Origin: Protonemura montana
Taxonomy: Eukaryota > Arthropoda > Insecta > Plecoptera > Nemouridae
Direction: 5' to 3'
Assembly: GCA_947568835.1 (NCBI GenBank)
Contig: OX387607.1
Coordinates: 1,116,001-1,180,000 of the forward strand
DNA: 64,000 nt
Part shown: piece after piece, positions 9,833-20,207 of the stretch
How positions within the stretch are numbered: the stretch's first letter is position 1
Layout: every line of letters starts with the position of its first letter
Program-made: the position numbers and the translations under genes
The notes under the pieces: generated by a model
What the model saw: only the letters and a program-made list of their open reading frames with translations
The model's database searches: none
What the model was told of the DNA's origin: nothing

Positions 9833-11428
9833 TCAGCCCGCGGTATTTGTGAATACAAGGTTTATAAACACGTGAAATGCGCACTTTTAAACTTTCTCTA
9901 TAAAAGAGGGAATGTGGATAAAACCCACGCCATACTTCAATCTTCACTAGACTTTTGCATGGTAATTAATTACTTGCCGAGTTAATTACAACCCGTGCAA
10001 TTGTTTAACATCGCGTGCAAAATACGCGAGACAAGTTTTGAAACGTCAACGCATGGATGAAGCACCCTGCGGTCGTATGATGTATATTTTACACTAAAAC
10101 CATGCGATAACCCGACCATAACCCGACTTTCTAGCGATAAAGTTGATTTGTTTTCACAATGGTACAACTGCATCATATACTGTGTTGAATGAAATGCACT
10201 TGTTTTTGTGCATCACCATTTGTTTCATTATAGTAATGTTATTAAACAGATCCCATGGATGCAAAACAATTGCTGTCATGGTTCGGTGCGTGGTACCATT
10301 GCTACAAAATACATTTAAATTAAGTGCATTTCCATCACTTTCATGATATTTCAGTCACATATCACAGAAGGTATTCATATTTTAAGCCCAGCTCCAGATT
10401 CATCTCGGTTTGCGTTACGCTTTGTGCATCATAATGTGACGGACCAATTAGAATAAACGAGTAGACATAGCGTTCAAGATTCAAGCTTCCATAATTTGGC
10501 AAAACACATAAATGTATATAGGAATATATATACTGGCGAGAGGAAAATTGAGAAGGAAACCAGGTCGGAAAAAAAATAATTTTACTTTTCTCTGCACGAG
10601 GATTTTCCGGACGGTGGAAATCCAAAAAGCAATCTTTCCGTGCTTTGATGTGAGCAAAAATAAATGCAGTTCCTGTTCCTGCAAAGGTCATTGGGGGGGA
10701 AAAAAAGCGCTGTTTGGCTGTTGATTGGTGTTTACCTTTTAAACTTTGTAAACAAGTACATGGTATATGATTAGACACACTCATAAAATGTCCTACCTGG
10801 GAACGACCGACTTCTTGTGCGACAGGCACATCATTTGACTGACCCTCATTAACTAACCTCTAATGAGATGAATCACTGCAGCAAGAAAAACACACACACA
10901 AAAACACAGCCAGGAAATCTAGCAGCCAGTTTATTCTTTTGTATTTCAGATTGGAAGTAATCAGCAAGATTTTCACGTTATTACAGCAGTAACCTTCGTG
11001 GATGGCGGCCAATTTCCTGCGCTCTAAAATCTTAGAGGCCCATCAACTAGCGAAGTACACGGGGAACACAATCCGATGCAAGGCACGACTCGACTTCCTG
11101 GCAATTTTCGGCTGTTTTATAAAAATTAAATCGCCTCTAACGTTTTTCGCTGTTTTTTTTATTTATTTTTTCCCTTCACGCACTTGATAACGGTTGCACG
11201 AGCCAAACGTGCGTAGGCTTCATTGCGTATGGGGGATGGGGGTGCTTGCGCCTCTTGGCAAATTAATGCTGGGAAGTTTTTCTACATTTGCATCCTTTTG
11301 TGATTATAGCCGCATGCCGACGGCTGGTTTGCAGTTACAAATTGAGTTTAAAAATAGCCTAATAAAGCCGGATTTACCTCAAGTCATGTGATATTGCAGA
11401 GCTGAGAGACATGAATTGGATTATTGGT
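9833..11428. other. No gene recognised
   Basis: This is AT-rich DNA. The longest open frame, minus strand at 10362-10829, lacks recognisable motifs and has no supporting splice or start context. Long T and A runs occur near 11150 and 10570. Confidence 0.4.
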
Positions 11429-11436
11429 GCCATAAC

Positions 11437-11958
11437 CAGTGATGTAGTCCTACAATTTTTTTTTGGTATACGCTGGGTTATCAGGCTGTGAGTTCCAAAT
11501 GCCGTGGTCATCACTAGGTTAGGTACTGGGTGGGGTGGGGTGTTTCTAATTCTTTACCTTTAGTCTATTCACTATAGTTATGATTCATAGATAGTTAATT
11601 CCTATCAACACTAAAACTACTACTTGGTGTTGGGGTAGCTGCAATCGCGCTTTCCTCGGGTGGGTTGAATGAGTTCCCATGTTGACTGCTTGGAAAAACC
11701 ATTGCATACCCATCCAGATCATACGAACCGCTACTATACACAGACTACCCACTTTTCAGAATAAACTTTGCTTTTCCAGTTTTTATAGTGCAGGTTGTAG
11801 GGAGATTAAGAATTGTCGTTGCAAAACACATTTTAAAGTTTTGCAAAGAGTATTTATTGGGCGTATACCCTGTATATTTTTTTGGGGTATACGCTCGTTG
11901 TCAAAAAGTTGTTTGGGTATACATCGTATACCCGCGTATACCATCGACTACACCACTG
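11437..11958. mobile_element. hAT-like MITE, 522 bp (copy A)
   Basis: The ends are inverted: CAGTGATGTAGTC on the left and GACTACACCACTG on the right. Flanking 8-mers are GCCATAAC and GTTATAAC, a decayed 8-bp target duplication. The body shares GGTATACGCTGGGTTATCAG and the TAGTGCAGGTTGTAGGGAG segment with the copy at 59301-59818. Inverted ends beginning CAGTG with an 8-bp duplication are typical of the hAT superfamily. There is no transposase ORF, so it is non-autonomous. Confidence 0.85.
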
Positions 11959-11999
11959 GTTATAACTAAATCTGCCCGTCGCTGGTCAGGATTAAATGC

Positions 12000-12260
12000 A
12001 TGGCATCATCGAGTTTACAGGTTCAGTCAGAGTCTCCGCGTTAATGTTCAACTGTAGTCGCGAATACTGCCGCCAGATGGTATTGATGGTGGTCGCACAA
12101 AGATGGAGTCACCTGCACATTTTCACTTTGTTATTTCTCGCAGATTACTCGCATTTGAAACTAGTTTACGTTCAATTAATCTTGATTAATGCTAACCTCA
12201 ACGATTGATAAACATGTATCGATATTTTGAGTTGTAATTATTTAATTGTAGAGATTTGTT
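12000..12260 (+). mobile_element. Dispersed repeat family C, copy 1
   Basis: The signature GCTAACCTCAACGATTGATA followed by AACATGTATCGATATT is shared with copies near 15.9, 17.6, 23.3, 41.6 and 48.5 kb. The copy also holds the TTATTTCTCGCAGATTACTC segment. No coding capacity was seen. Its class is unknown; it overlaps in sequence with the fold-back element at 15.75 kb, which suggests one family of MITE-like elements. Confidence 0.7.
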
Positions 12261-12512
12261 AAACAGATTGGCGCATGTGCTCTGTTAGGAAAGTTGCAGC
12301 GCGCTTTATCAACATCCGCTAATTAAAAGTGTCTCTTGGAGTTTTGTAAAAGTTGGAGCGATTAAGTCCACCGACAAGAGTTGGGCGGTGAAATGAAGGA
12401 TCCAGTCCAGGCGTACCAAGCAGTCCACACCTGCTTTAATTGTATCTAGTAAAACATACGATGCATGCACTGAAATGTGCATGCGGCATTTATATACATT
12501 CATTTCTCATGA

Positions 12513-12826
12513 GACATTCTCCCGAACAGAACTGGTCATGTGTATGATGGTCACCCATCCAATACCTGACTCAGCGCAGTGCTGCTTAACTTCGGTGATC
12601 TCACGAGGACCGGTGTTTCCAACACGCCAAACCATTCAGTGGTCACCCACCCAATACCTGACCCAGCGTAGTGTTGCTTAACTTCGGTGATCTCACGAGG
12701 ACCGGTGTTTCCAACACGCCAAACAGTTTGGTGGTCACCCATCCAATACCTGACTCAGCGCAGTGTTGCTTAACTTCGGTGATCCTACGAGGACCGGTGT
12801 TTCCAACACGCCAAACAGTTCGGTCA
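12513..12826 (-). mobile_element. 5S-derived SINE heads in tandem, 92-bp register
   Basis: There are three units with the fuller 5S-like head (minus strand, CACCGAAGTTAAGCA with a CCGGTCCTCGTG-type upstream block), preceded on the left by one linker fragment CTCCCGAACAGAACTGG. The tail is missing. It has the same register as the array at 3345-3660. Confidence 0.8.
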
Positions 12827-13142
12827 CATATACTTTTCCACTCCCTAACAATGAACCAAATATTTGTGCCTAGCTTTGGGGTAAGCACAAACAGAATATA
12901 AAGGATAGCCAGCCAGTTCACGGCATGAGTACTACAAAGAAGAGAATGTTGGGTAATAACTTCAGTGCATACAAAAACTAACAAACAAGTACCGATGCTT
13001 GCAATGCACGCATCAAGTTCACTGAAAGAATGCATTCTTCCTGTTTATTATGCCAGTGAAACAACACAGGAAGCGGGGGTTTAATCTGGTCCACGCAGAT
13101 AAAGCGATGAAATGAGGTACGCCTCGTAGGTCATCGAGTGGA

Positions 13143-13788
13143 ACCATATGCCAGGTACGGAATGTCTAGGCCAGGTACGGGATGTCCAGGCCAGGTACGG
13201 GATGTCCAGGCCAGGTACGGGATGTCCAGGCCAGATACGGGATGTCTAGGCCAGGTACGGGATGTCCAGGCCAGGTACGGGATGTCCAGGCCAGGTACGG
13301 GATGTCCAGGCCAGGTACGGGATGTCCAGGCCAGGTACGGGATGTCCAGGCCAGGTACGGGATGTCCAGGCTAGGTACGGGATGTCCAGGCCAGGTACGG
13401 GATGTCCAGGCCAGGTACGGGATGTCCAGGCTAGGTACGGGATGTCCAGGCCAGGTACGGGATGTCCAGACCAGGTACGGGATGTCCAGGCCAGGTACGG
13501 GATGTCCAGGCCAGGTACGGGATGTCCAGGCCAGGTACGGGATGTCCAGGCCAGGTACGGGATGTCCAGGCTAGGTACGGGATGTCCAGGCCAGGTACGG
13601 GATGTCCAGGCCAGGTACGGGATGTCCAGGCCAGGTACGGGATGTCCAGGCTAGGTACGGGATGTCCAGGCCAGGTACGGGATGTCCAGGCCAGGTACGG
13701 GATGTCCAGGCCAGGTACGGGATGTCCAGGCCAGGTACGGGATGTCCAGGTACGGGATGTCCAGGTACGGGATCTCCAGGCCAGGTAC
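13143..13788 (+). repeat. 20-bp minisatellite, about 32 copies
   Basis: The unit CCAGGTACGGGATGTCCAGG repeats with near-perfect 20-bp spacing. Variants are CTAGG for CCAGG, AGATACG once, and TCCAGACC once. The last units shorten to 14-15 bp (GGTACGGGATGTCCA), a replication-slippage pattern. Since 20 is not a multiple of 3, the open peptide has a 20-residue cycle in all frames; it is not a gene. Confidence 0.95.
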
Positions 13789-14387
13789 TTTTTTTTTTAT
13801 TATTAACAACACTATAACCGTCTCAAAAATTGATGCCCAAACGCGGACTCGGACCCCGATCTCCACCTGTTGCGGGTGTTGCTCTGAACCATTGAGCTAT
13901 CTGGACACTGGCTTTTTGAGAGGATTTTAGTGTATTTGATGAGAATCAATGAAAATAATGGGCATCAATTTTTGAGACGGTTATAGTGTTGATAATAATA
14001 AAAAATACCCCGAGCATTGCAAGCGTTTGCAATTTAAATAAGATTTCATCCTTATACAGCAACGAATCGAACGTCAAATTGGAGTTATTCGAGTTTGACA
14101 GGTTGTGACGTGATATAGCGTCACTAGAATCAGAGTGACTGTGAGTATTCACAGCCTCTTGGTTCTACTCCTTGAAGATCCGTCATTCTCATCAAATACA
14201 CTAAAATCGTCTCAAAAAGCCAGTGTCCAAGTAGCTCAATTGGTTAGAGCAACACCCGCGACAGGTGGAGATCAGGGTTCGAGTCCGCGTTTGGGCATCA
14301 ATTTTTGAGATGGTTATAGTGTTGTTAATAATAAAATACCCCGCGCATTGCAAGCGTTTGCAATTTAAATAAGATTTCATCCTAATA
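13789..14387. mobile_element. tRNA-derived SINE-like element inserted in the minisatellite
   Basis: The heptamer CAGGTAC flanks the element at 13782-13788 and 14388-14394, and sequence beyond the right copy continues as minisatellite (CAGGTACGGGAT). The element holds two tRNA-like heads in opposite orientation (minus near 13830-13910, plus near 14220-14290) around the common core, so it can fold back on itself. The plus-strand head has the A-box-like AGCTCAATTGGTTAGAGCA and B-box-like GGTTCGAGTCC. Confidence 0.85.
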
Positions 14388-14394
14388 CAGGTAC

Positions 14395-15747
14395 GGGATT
14401 TCGAGCTTTCATTCACAGGTGTTCAGAATAATTACGAGTTTTGTCGTAATTAGCTCAGATTACATAATTAGCTACTGAGCTAGTAATTCACTCAGGTTTT
14501 CTAATTGATTTTAGATGGTAGGTATGAGGGTGCGTTTTATACTTGAAACTCATTGTTCACTTTACAGCATCGAATCTTATGATGCAATTTTATTATTGGC
14601 TTAGTATTTAATTACTATAATAAAAGCTGCTACAATCTCAATAACATGCCAGGCAATAAATCGGCTTCGCAACCGGAAGCTGGACATCTATTAGATCGGG
14701 GACAAAAATGAATCTTGAAAGTGAAACTGAACATGTTCTTGAATTAGTTAACGTATTGTTGTTATTTGTTTGTCATGCTCTGTCAAAAAAAATAGAAATA
14801 TACTGAAACCTACAAAATTGAAAAAGCTTTTTTCCTGTTTATGTTTTTTTAGAACAGTAGCCTCGGGTAATGCAACCATATTAGCGAAACATTTCCCATG
14901 AAAAGTTTGTGAGACCAGCGAGAGTTCGGCCTCGCTTGTTTTCCAGGCGACCCCAGTTTTTCCACTTTCCAAATCTGGCCAAATGAAAACGAATCGGACT
15001 CGTAGATAAAAGACGCTCGGAAAAGTAAAAAAGATAAATGAGAATCGAGAATGAATAGCAGCGCTTCCTGCGTCGATTCCCAGGTCAACAGTCTTTGCTT
15101 GGCACTCGACTTTTAAATGATTTGTAAACATAAAACGTATGTCATGAAAGTACTTGCTCTGTACGCACATCACTAAGTACTTGCTATTCCCCACGTGTGT
15201 CGAAAAGTTCATCGGATTTACAGAAATGTTGTAGTTCATTTGAAAATCTTGATAATCAGGAATTTTCCACAATGACTGGATATTTAGCGCCATCTAGGGC
15301 GTTTTCCAATCCGTTCAACGAGTTTCATTTCTATCAAAGAAACGAGTTTTTCCGTAGCAAGAATAAAAAGAACAAGAACATACGAGAACACAATCACAAT
15401 AATAAACCACTAATGGATTTGAAAGAAAAAAAAAAAAAAGGTAAAACATGAAAAATGTACTCACGGGCACCATTTGTGGCACTGGTCGCGTATGTGCGTA
15501 TGTTCATCGATTGAAGAAACAGGAAGCAGAATTGAAAGTAGCAGAATCGGCTTCAGATCAGATGCCCGTTGGTTTCATTGAGCTAAGAACCAGTTCCGGT
15601 AGTAAAGTATTCATCGCAGGCTTGCAGCAGGCCGATATGCGATCTGATTCAACGCCATCCTGCAAGGTGAAGAAGAGTGGTGCTATCTTAAAAGTACCTT
15701 CCTCCATCTTCTACTCCTAGATTAAATCGGGCACATGCTACTGTTTT
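14395..15747. other. Unique stretch; one weak ORF at 15448-15720
   Basis: A plus-strand ORF of 90 codons at 15448-15720 (starting MKNVLTGTICGTGRV) has fairly protein-like composition and is preceded by an A-rich tract, but no family was recognised and no splice partner found. A minus-strand frame at 14748-15293 is rich in F, S and L and looks non-coding. Neither is called as a gene. Confidence 0.3.
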
Positions 15748-15748
15748 A

Positions 15749-16174
15749 CCGTTGAGTGCAGGTTCTAGGTAGAGAAACAACGTTAATGTTACAGTCTCTG
15801 CGTGAAAGATGGCCGCCAAATGACTACCTTACCGACAAAAATGCAGAGTACCGGAACATCACGTTAAGTGGAGCCACTGTCGTATGAAAGTTAATTTCGA
15901 TATTTCTCGTAGGTTACTCGCTTTTGAGACTTTTCATGTTCAAAAAAATCTCCATCAATGTTAACCTCAACGATTGATATACATGTAACAATATTAAAAA
16001 GTGAGTTAACCTACGAGAAATATCGAAATTAAATTTCATACGACAGTGGCTCCACTTAACGTGATGTTCCGGTACTCTGCATTTTTGTCGGTAAGGTAGT
16101 CATTTGGCGGCCATCTTTCACGCAGAGACTGTAACATTGACGTTGTTTCTCTACCTAGAACCTACACTCAACGG
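15749..16174. mobile_element. Large fold-back (inverted-repeat) element
   Basis: Arms at about 15749-15922 and 15998-16174 are near-perfect inverted copies: CCGTTGAGTG with TAGGTAGAGAAACAACG on the left mirrors CTCTACCTAGAACC and CACTCAACGG on the right. The loop of about 75 bp holds a family C signature (GTTAACCTCAACGATTGATA). No transposase or other ORF is present, so it is most simply a MITE-type fold-back DNA element. A target duplication could not be settled. Confidence 0.88.
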
Positions 16175-16707
16175 TTTTACCAATGGTATAGTCCCAAGTT
16201 TATTTTGCAAGTTGCATAAACCCATCTTGTTTGAATCAATTCAATAGTGAGGTATACAGACGTTTCAATTTGATGAACATTTTGCGGCTTATGTTCTTGG
16301 AATATAGAACTGCTTCGACTTGGGGAGGGAACTTCGTCGCTGTCCCGGTACACAGGAAGAGGAAACGGAAGGTGGCAAGCGATGGAACAAGAAATGAGAA
16401 GTAGCGGTGGTGAAAGGGAAGTGATAGAGATACAAATATCTCGCAGATTCTAGAACTTCCCACATGCATTTCCCGTTGTTTCCGTGTTTTCCTCTGGTTG
16501 CATTGGCATTCTGTTAGGTTTGATGAAGTTAGTGCCTCCGTATCAGGATCAACGGGAACCTCTCACGATATTTAGTGTCTAATTAGTGTTCATAAGTGGC
16601 CTACAAGATCGAAGTGTTGAAAAGCCCCAAACTTGTTGGTTGGTTTTCATATAAAAGTGAAATAGTATTTTGCTACATACATATATTTGTTCCTTGCGTT
16701 GAACCAA

Positions 16708-16795
16708 GTTAGGTTAGGTTAGGTTAGGTTAGGTTAGGTTAGGTTAGGTTAGGTTAGGTTAGGTAAGTTTCGGTTAGGTTAGGTTAGGTTAGGTT
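16708..16795 (+). repeat. (TTAGG)n tract
   Basis: About 16 units of TTAGG occur, with one interruption (AGGTAAGTTTCGG). TTAGG is the canonical telomere repeat of most arthropods. Here it is interstitial, so it could be a healed break, a telomere-derived insertion or an ordinary microsatellite. Confidence 0.9.
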
Positions 16796-17439
16796 GGTTG
16801 CTCAGATTTACGCCATCTTGGTCGCCAGTCGTCATCTTTGCATGCGGTGCACGAAATGACAAAATAACTTTAGTTTAAAAACTTGCATCCTATAAATATA
16901 GATTTGTATTGAAGGAAATTAGTTCTTTCGATGGGTGCGCTATCCCTGAATAATGATACCAACCATCATACATTTAAACCGTCGCTTTGATAGCTGACAA
17001 CAAAACTCGTCTTAGAATGAGGTTAGTTTTGTTTAGATCCGTCTAATCCAACGAGACCGGTCACTTTATGAACATACTGATAAACTCCCACCTGAAATAG
17101 CACTCGCATTCGCACTAACTCTAGAATCAGTGCCACTGACTGGCACTAATTCAGCACAAAATGCCCTGCGAGTTTCAAGTTGCTTCTCAATGGGGGGACA
17201 TGGGTTCAAGTCCTGGCCATGACGGCTTCAAGCGATTAACTCGTTCACCTTTCATACGTTCATTACCTGCGGTAATTGTTCACTGCGTTTTGTTAGCCAG
17301 GTTCATGGGTCAACTTTTAATTAAAAAAAAACACCTCAACAAACAAACAATGACTTTCGGATTCGAAATCAGTGCGCACGTACGTCCCAAACTTTTCAAA
17401 ATCTGTTAAAACGATGTGGGATGTCAAATGCGTGCCATT

Positions 17440-17684
17440 GAATTTATAGGTAGCCAGATTCTTAGCGCTGACGCTAAACGTTTTACAGCACCCATCACGT
17501 GGTTATGGTTGTGACCACCCGATGGCGTTTGCTGCTGTCCTTTTTAAAATACCCCTACAGTTAAATAATTAAGACAAAAATGTCGATACATGTTGAGGTT
17601 AGCATTAATAAAGATTAATTGAGAGTAAACCAGTCTCAAATGCGAGTAATCTGAGAGATGTGATGAGCTGAAATTTCTTAAAAC
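17440..17684 (-). mobile_element. Dispersed family C, copy split by a SINE
   Basis: The minus-strand signature (TGTTGAGGTTAGCATTAAT near 17588) and AATCTGAGAGATGTG identify the family. The copy resumes at about 18247 (GAAACCATCTTTGTGCGACC) after the tRNA-derived element inserted at 17699-18232, so family C is the older insertion here. Confidence 0.72.
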
Positions 17685-17698
17685 ATAGAAACGACGGT

Positions 17699-18232
17699 AT
17701 TTTATTATTAACAACACTATAACCGTCTCAAAAATTGATGCCCAAACGCGGACTCGAACCCCGATCTCCACCTATCGCGGGTGTTGCTCTGAACCATTGA
17801 GCTACTTGGACACTGGCTTTTTGAGACGATTTCAGTGTATTTGATGAGAATGACAGTTCTCCAAGGAGTAGAACCAAGAGGCTGTGAATACTCACAGTCA
17901 CTCTGATTCTAGTGACGCTATATCACGTCACAACCTGTCAATCTCGAATAACTCCAATTTGACGTTGGATTCGTTGCTGTGTTAGTATGAAATCTTATTT
18001 AAATTGCAAACGCTTGCAATGCGCGGGGTATTTTATTATTATCAACACTATAACCGTCTCAAAAATTGATGCCCTAACGGGGACACGAACCCCGATTTCC
18101 ACCTATCGCGGGTGTTGCTCTGAACCATTGAGCTACTTGGACACTGGGTTTTTGAGACGGTTATAGTGTTGATAATAATAAAATACCCGCGCATTGCAAG
18201 CGTTTGCATTTTAAATAAGATTTAATTCTAAT
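17699..18232 (-). mobile_element. tRNA-derived SINE-like element with 14-bp target duplication
   Basis: Perfect 14-bp duplicates ATAGAAACGACGGT at 17685-17698 and 18233-18246 fix the ends. Inside are two minus-strand tRNA-like heads separated by the common core (CTGTGAATACTCACAG, GACGCTATATCACGTCAC) and the ATTGCAAACGCTTGCAAT near-palindrome. A 14-bp duplication fits LINE-mediated target-primed insertion. The anticodon-loop region lacks the universal U33, so the head is tRNA-like and not a functional tRNA. Confidence 0.9.
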
Positions 18233-18339
18233 ATAGAAACGACGGTGAAACCATCTTTGTGCGACCGAAATTTGAGTCGGTTTGATGCAGTTTATCTCTC
18301 GGTAATGACCGCTAATATAATTGCTACAGCCGAGGATCA

Positions 18340-19212
18340 AACCATGGACCCAAAATTAAGCGAACGCGTGCTGCGGCGATGCGATTTGTGCTGAACACGT
18401 GATATCGGGGCATTAATTCACGACCAGGTGGCAACGGCACACGACCGCGCTATCAACTTACTGCACCTGTGCATCATGATGCACTCTGCAGCAGGCTGTA
18501 ATTACACGGGATTACCGTCTAATTGCATATAAGTGCCATGGCTCTCTGCTCTGCGACTATTTTATTGCTTTATGAGATATCCAAGGAATGTTCACTTCGT
18601 ATTGAATTGCATTGCAGGGATCATCTGTCATGGCTAAAATTGCTAATATGGCTAACATGGCTTACATGCTTTGAAATTGAAAACTTGTTAATGCTTCGGA
18701 TTGAAACAAAGATCTGCGCTGTCTAATGCATCAGCCCAGCTATAAGTATGAACGGTTCAACATGTTTTCTTCATTATTTTCTTGTAGCTTGTGTCGTCTG
18801 TCTCTTCCCAGCCTCCGTCTTGAAAGCTTGCCACGCCAGTGCATGTTCCGAACTTATGGAGAAATCGAAAAGATGATATTTAACGAACCAAATCTTTTGA
18901 ATATTACACGCGCACATACCAAAAAAAAAAAAGCAAAAAAAAAGCGACAAGACAATTCGTAAGACATGAATGACCGACTTCCGTCCGAAATAACACGGGT
19001 ACCCCCGTTATAATGATGCTATTTCTTGGGCCGGTAAGACGGAAAAAAAAGAGAGTAAAAATTGAAGCGTGTATCTCTCTATCTTTGAGAATCTCGCACT
19101 CGAGGCGTTTTACTGGCGGCAGGACGTGGTTTGGGCTCTGACCAAGTCCATAACTCTTGGTTTCCCTTGGCTCTGGAGATGAAAACAAACAAGGGGCTCC
19201 ATACCTAGAAGC
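18340..19212. other. No gene recognised
   Basis: This is unique DNA with an A-rich run near 18920-18950. Open frames are short and lack motifs; the long minus-strand frame entering from the right is only read-through from the GGGCACY array. Confidence 0.4.
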
Positions 19213-20207
19213 GGGCACCGGGCACTGGGCACCGGGCACTGGGCACTGGGCACTGGGCACTGGGCACTGGGCACCGGGCACCGGGCACCGGGCACTGGGC
19301 ACTGGGCACCGGGCACCGGGCACTGGGCACTGGGCACCGGGCACCGGGCACCGGGCACTGGGCACCGGGCACTGGGCACTGGGCACCGGGCACTGGGCAC
19401 CGGGCACTGGGCACTGGGCACCGGGCACTGGGCACCGGGCACTGGGCACTGGGCACTGGGCACCGGGCACCGGGCACCGGGCACTGGGCACCGGGCACCG
19501 GGCACCGGGCACCGGGCACTGGGCACCGGGCACTGGGCACTGGGCACCGGCCACTGGGCACTGGGCACTGGGCACCAGGCACTGGGCACTGGGCACTGGG
19601 CACCGGGCACTGGGCACCAGGCACTGGGCACTGGGCACCGGGCACCGGGCACTGGGCACCGGGCACCGGGCACCGGGCACTGGGCACCGGGCACTGGGCA
19701 CTGGGCACTGGGCACCAGGCACCGGGCACCGGGCACTGGGCACTGGGCACTGGGCACTGGGCACTGGGCACTGGGCACTGGGCACCGGCCACTGGGCACT
19801 GGGCACTGGGCACTGGGCACTGGGCACCAGGCACCGGGCACCGGGCACTGGGCACTGGGCACTGGGCACTGGGCACTGGGCACTGGGCACTGGGCATCGG
19901 GCACTGGGCACTGGGCACTGGGCACTGGGCACCGGGCACCGGGCACTGGGCACTGGGCACTGGGCACCGGGCACTGGGCACCGGGCACTGGGCACCGGGC
20001 ACTGGGCACTGGGCACTGGGCACCGGGCACCGGGCACTGGGCACTGGGCACCGGGCACTGGGCACCGGGCACTGGGCACTGGGCACCGGGCACTGGGCAC
20101 CGGGCACTGGGCACTGGGCACCGGGCACTGGGCACCGGGCACTGGGCACCGGGCACTGGGCACCGGGCACCGGGCACTGGGCACTGGGCACTGGGCACTA
20201 GGCACCG
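19213..20207 (+). repeat. 7-bp GGGCACY array, about 142 units
   Basis: The array is about 1 kb of GGGCACT and GGGCACC heptamers with rare variants (GGCCACT, AGGCACT/C, GGGCATC). Register is kept throughout: the translated pattern GTGH(W/R)A(L/P) runs from end to end without a shift. Because 7 is not a multiple of 3 and no stop can form, four long overlapping frames are open on both strands; none is a gene. Each GGG is 4 nt from the next, so the whole array matches the G-quadruplex pattern G3N4G3N4G3N4G3 on the plus strand. Confidence 0.97.

Noticed and set aside
9466..9947. Minus-strand frames with TTARRYNCPTSQLPDV repeats
   Set aside because: They come from the 16-bp minisatellite and have no independent coding evidence.
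10362..10829. Minus-strand frame of 155 codons
   Set aside because: No recognisable motif, no codon bias, and overlapping frames of similar length occur on the other strand.
13138..13866. Open frames with MSRPGTGCPGQVRDVQARYG repeats
   Set aside because: The 20-bp minisatellite reads the same in three shifted frames; there is no start context, no non-repeat domain, and a SINE interrupts it.
14218..14300. Candidate tRNA gene with A-box and B-box
   Set aside because: The segment lies inside a dispersed repeat, its anticodon loop lacks U33, acceptor pairing is imperfect and the same text recurs at many loci; it is a tRNA-derived SINE head.
14748..15293. Minus-strand frame of 181 codons
   Set aside because: The composition (F, S, L, K rich) is what AT-rich DNA gives by chance; no domain or splice partner was seen.
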